A stretch of 13,460 nucleotides of DNA, taken from NCBI GenBank assembly GCA_023431205.1, contig JAEYXQ010000055.1:1-13460 (forward strand), read 5' to 3'. This document shows positions 13,408 to 13,460 of the stretch, one piece after another; within the stretch, counting starts at the first letter, position 1, and each line of letters starts with the position of its first letter. A program made the position numbers and the translations under genes. This stretch comes from Pseudomonadota bacterium. Its GTDB lineage: Bacteria; Pseudomonadota; Alphaproteobacteria; Rhizobiales; Devosiaceae. Below the pieces are notes generated by a model. That model saw nothing but the letters and a program-made list of their open reading frames with translations. It had not been told where the DNA came from and ran no database searches.

Positions 13408-13460
13408 ATGGCCCGGTTTGATCTCAGTGACGCAGAGTGGCGGATTATTGCGCCGCTTCT
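13408..13460 (+). CDS. IS5-family transposase, N-terminal fragment (cut by window edge)
   Basis: The first 17 codons read MARFDLSDAEWRIIAPL, the hallmark opening of IS5-family (IS427-like group) transposases, whose N-terminal domain begins with a W-x-x-I-x-P-L-L pattern. The next two bases (CT) fit the second Leu. A TGGAGG ribosome binding site precedes the ATG. The rest, including the DDE catalytic residues, lies beyond the right edge. Many relatives split the gene into two frames, which cannot be judged here. Confidence 0.85.
   Translation, partial: MARFDLSDAEWRIIAPL

Larger units (their letters stand above)
13339..13460 (+). mobile_element. Left end of an IS5-family insertion sequence (continues beyond window)
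   Basis: Homology to epoxide hydrolase stops near 13336-13340 and a transposase gene begins at 13408, so an IS end lies here. The probable terminus starts GGTTCTGTACTCATAAATGG, just after a CTAG at 13335-13338 that resembles the YTAR targets of IS5-type elements. The exact boundary and any target duplication cannot be confirmed without the right end. A small inverted repeat, ATGGG/CCCAT, lies at 13354-13366. Confidence 0.75.

Noticed and set aside
1..13460. CRISPR array, phage genes, toxin-antitoxin or defence genes
   Set aside because: No regularly spaced repeats, no phage structural or integrase motifs, and no small toxin-antitoxin gene pairs were seen on either strand.

Overview
The window looks like chromosomal DNA from a high-GC alphaproteobacterium, probably a member of the Hyphomicrobiales (Devosia-like). 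This rests on the long Ala/Lys tail on ribosomal protein L21, codon use, and the style of the ABC and aromatic-catabolic genes. The taxonomic call is an inference, not an identification.

Left flank (1-2145): the housekeeping pair rplU-rpmA is on the minus strand, with rpmA cut by the window edge. Next comes a minus-strand gene for an exported metallo-beta-lactamase-fold protein with a twin-arginine signal. A plus-strand tRNA-Ser(CGA) with a plausible promoter follows, then about 200 bp with no recognisable gene.

Core (2146-12100): a complete-looking regulon for the lower homoprotocatechuate (3,4-dihydroxyphenylacetate) meta-cleavage pathway. The MarR-type repressor gene hpaR is transcribed leftwards. 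A near-perfect palindrome between hpaR and the rightward operon overlaps the predicted -10 elements of both promoters. The rightward operon begins with a four-gene NitT/TauT-type ABC importer: binding protein, permease, ATPase and a second, different permease. A 76-bp gap with a perfect 12-bp hairpin follows. Then come six tightly packed catabolic genes: hpaF, hpaE, gabD, an FAH-family hpaG-like gene, hpaH and hpaI. Together they would turn 5-carboxymethyl-2-hydroxymuconate semialdehyde into pyruvate and succinate. HpaE oxidises the semialdehyde, HpaF tautomerises, HpaG decarboxylates and isomerises, HpaH hydrates, HpaI cleaves to pyruvate plus succinate semialdehyde, and GabD oxidises the latter to succinate. 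The ring-cleavage dioxygenase (hpaD) and the 4-hydroxyphenylacetate hydroxylase (hpaBC) are not in the window.

Right flank (12101-13460): a hairpin-rich intergenic stretch, then a minus-strand epoxide hydrolase gene whose 5' end has been cut off by an IS5-family insertion sequence. Only the left end of the element and the first 17 codons of its transposase are visible.

The most interesting points are the binding-protein-dependent importer built into an hpa operon in place of the usual single-protein permease, the absent ring-cleavage gene, the single-domain hpaG-like enzyme with an altered metal-site motif, and the shared operator.
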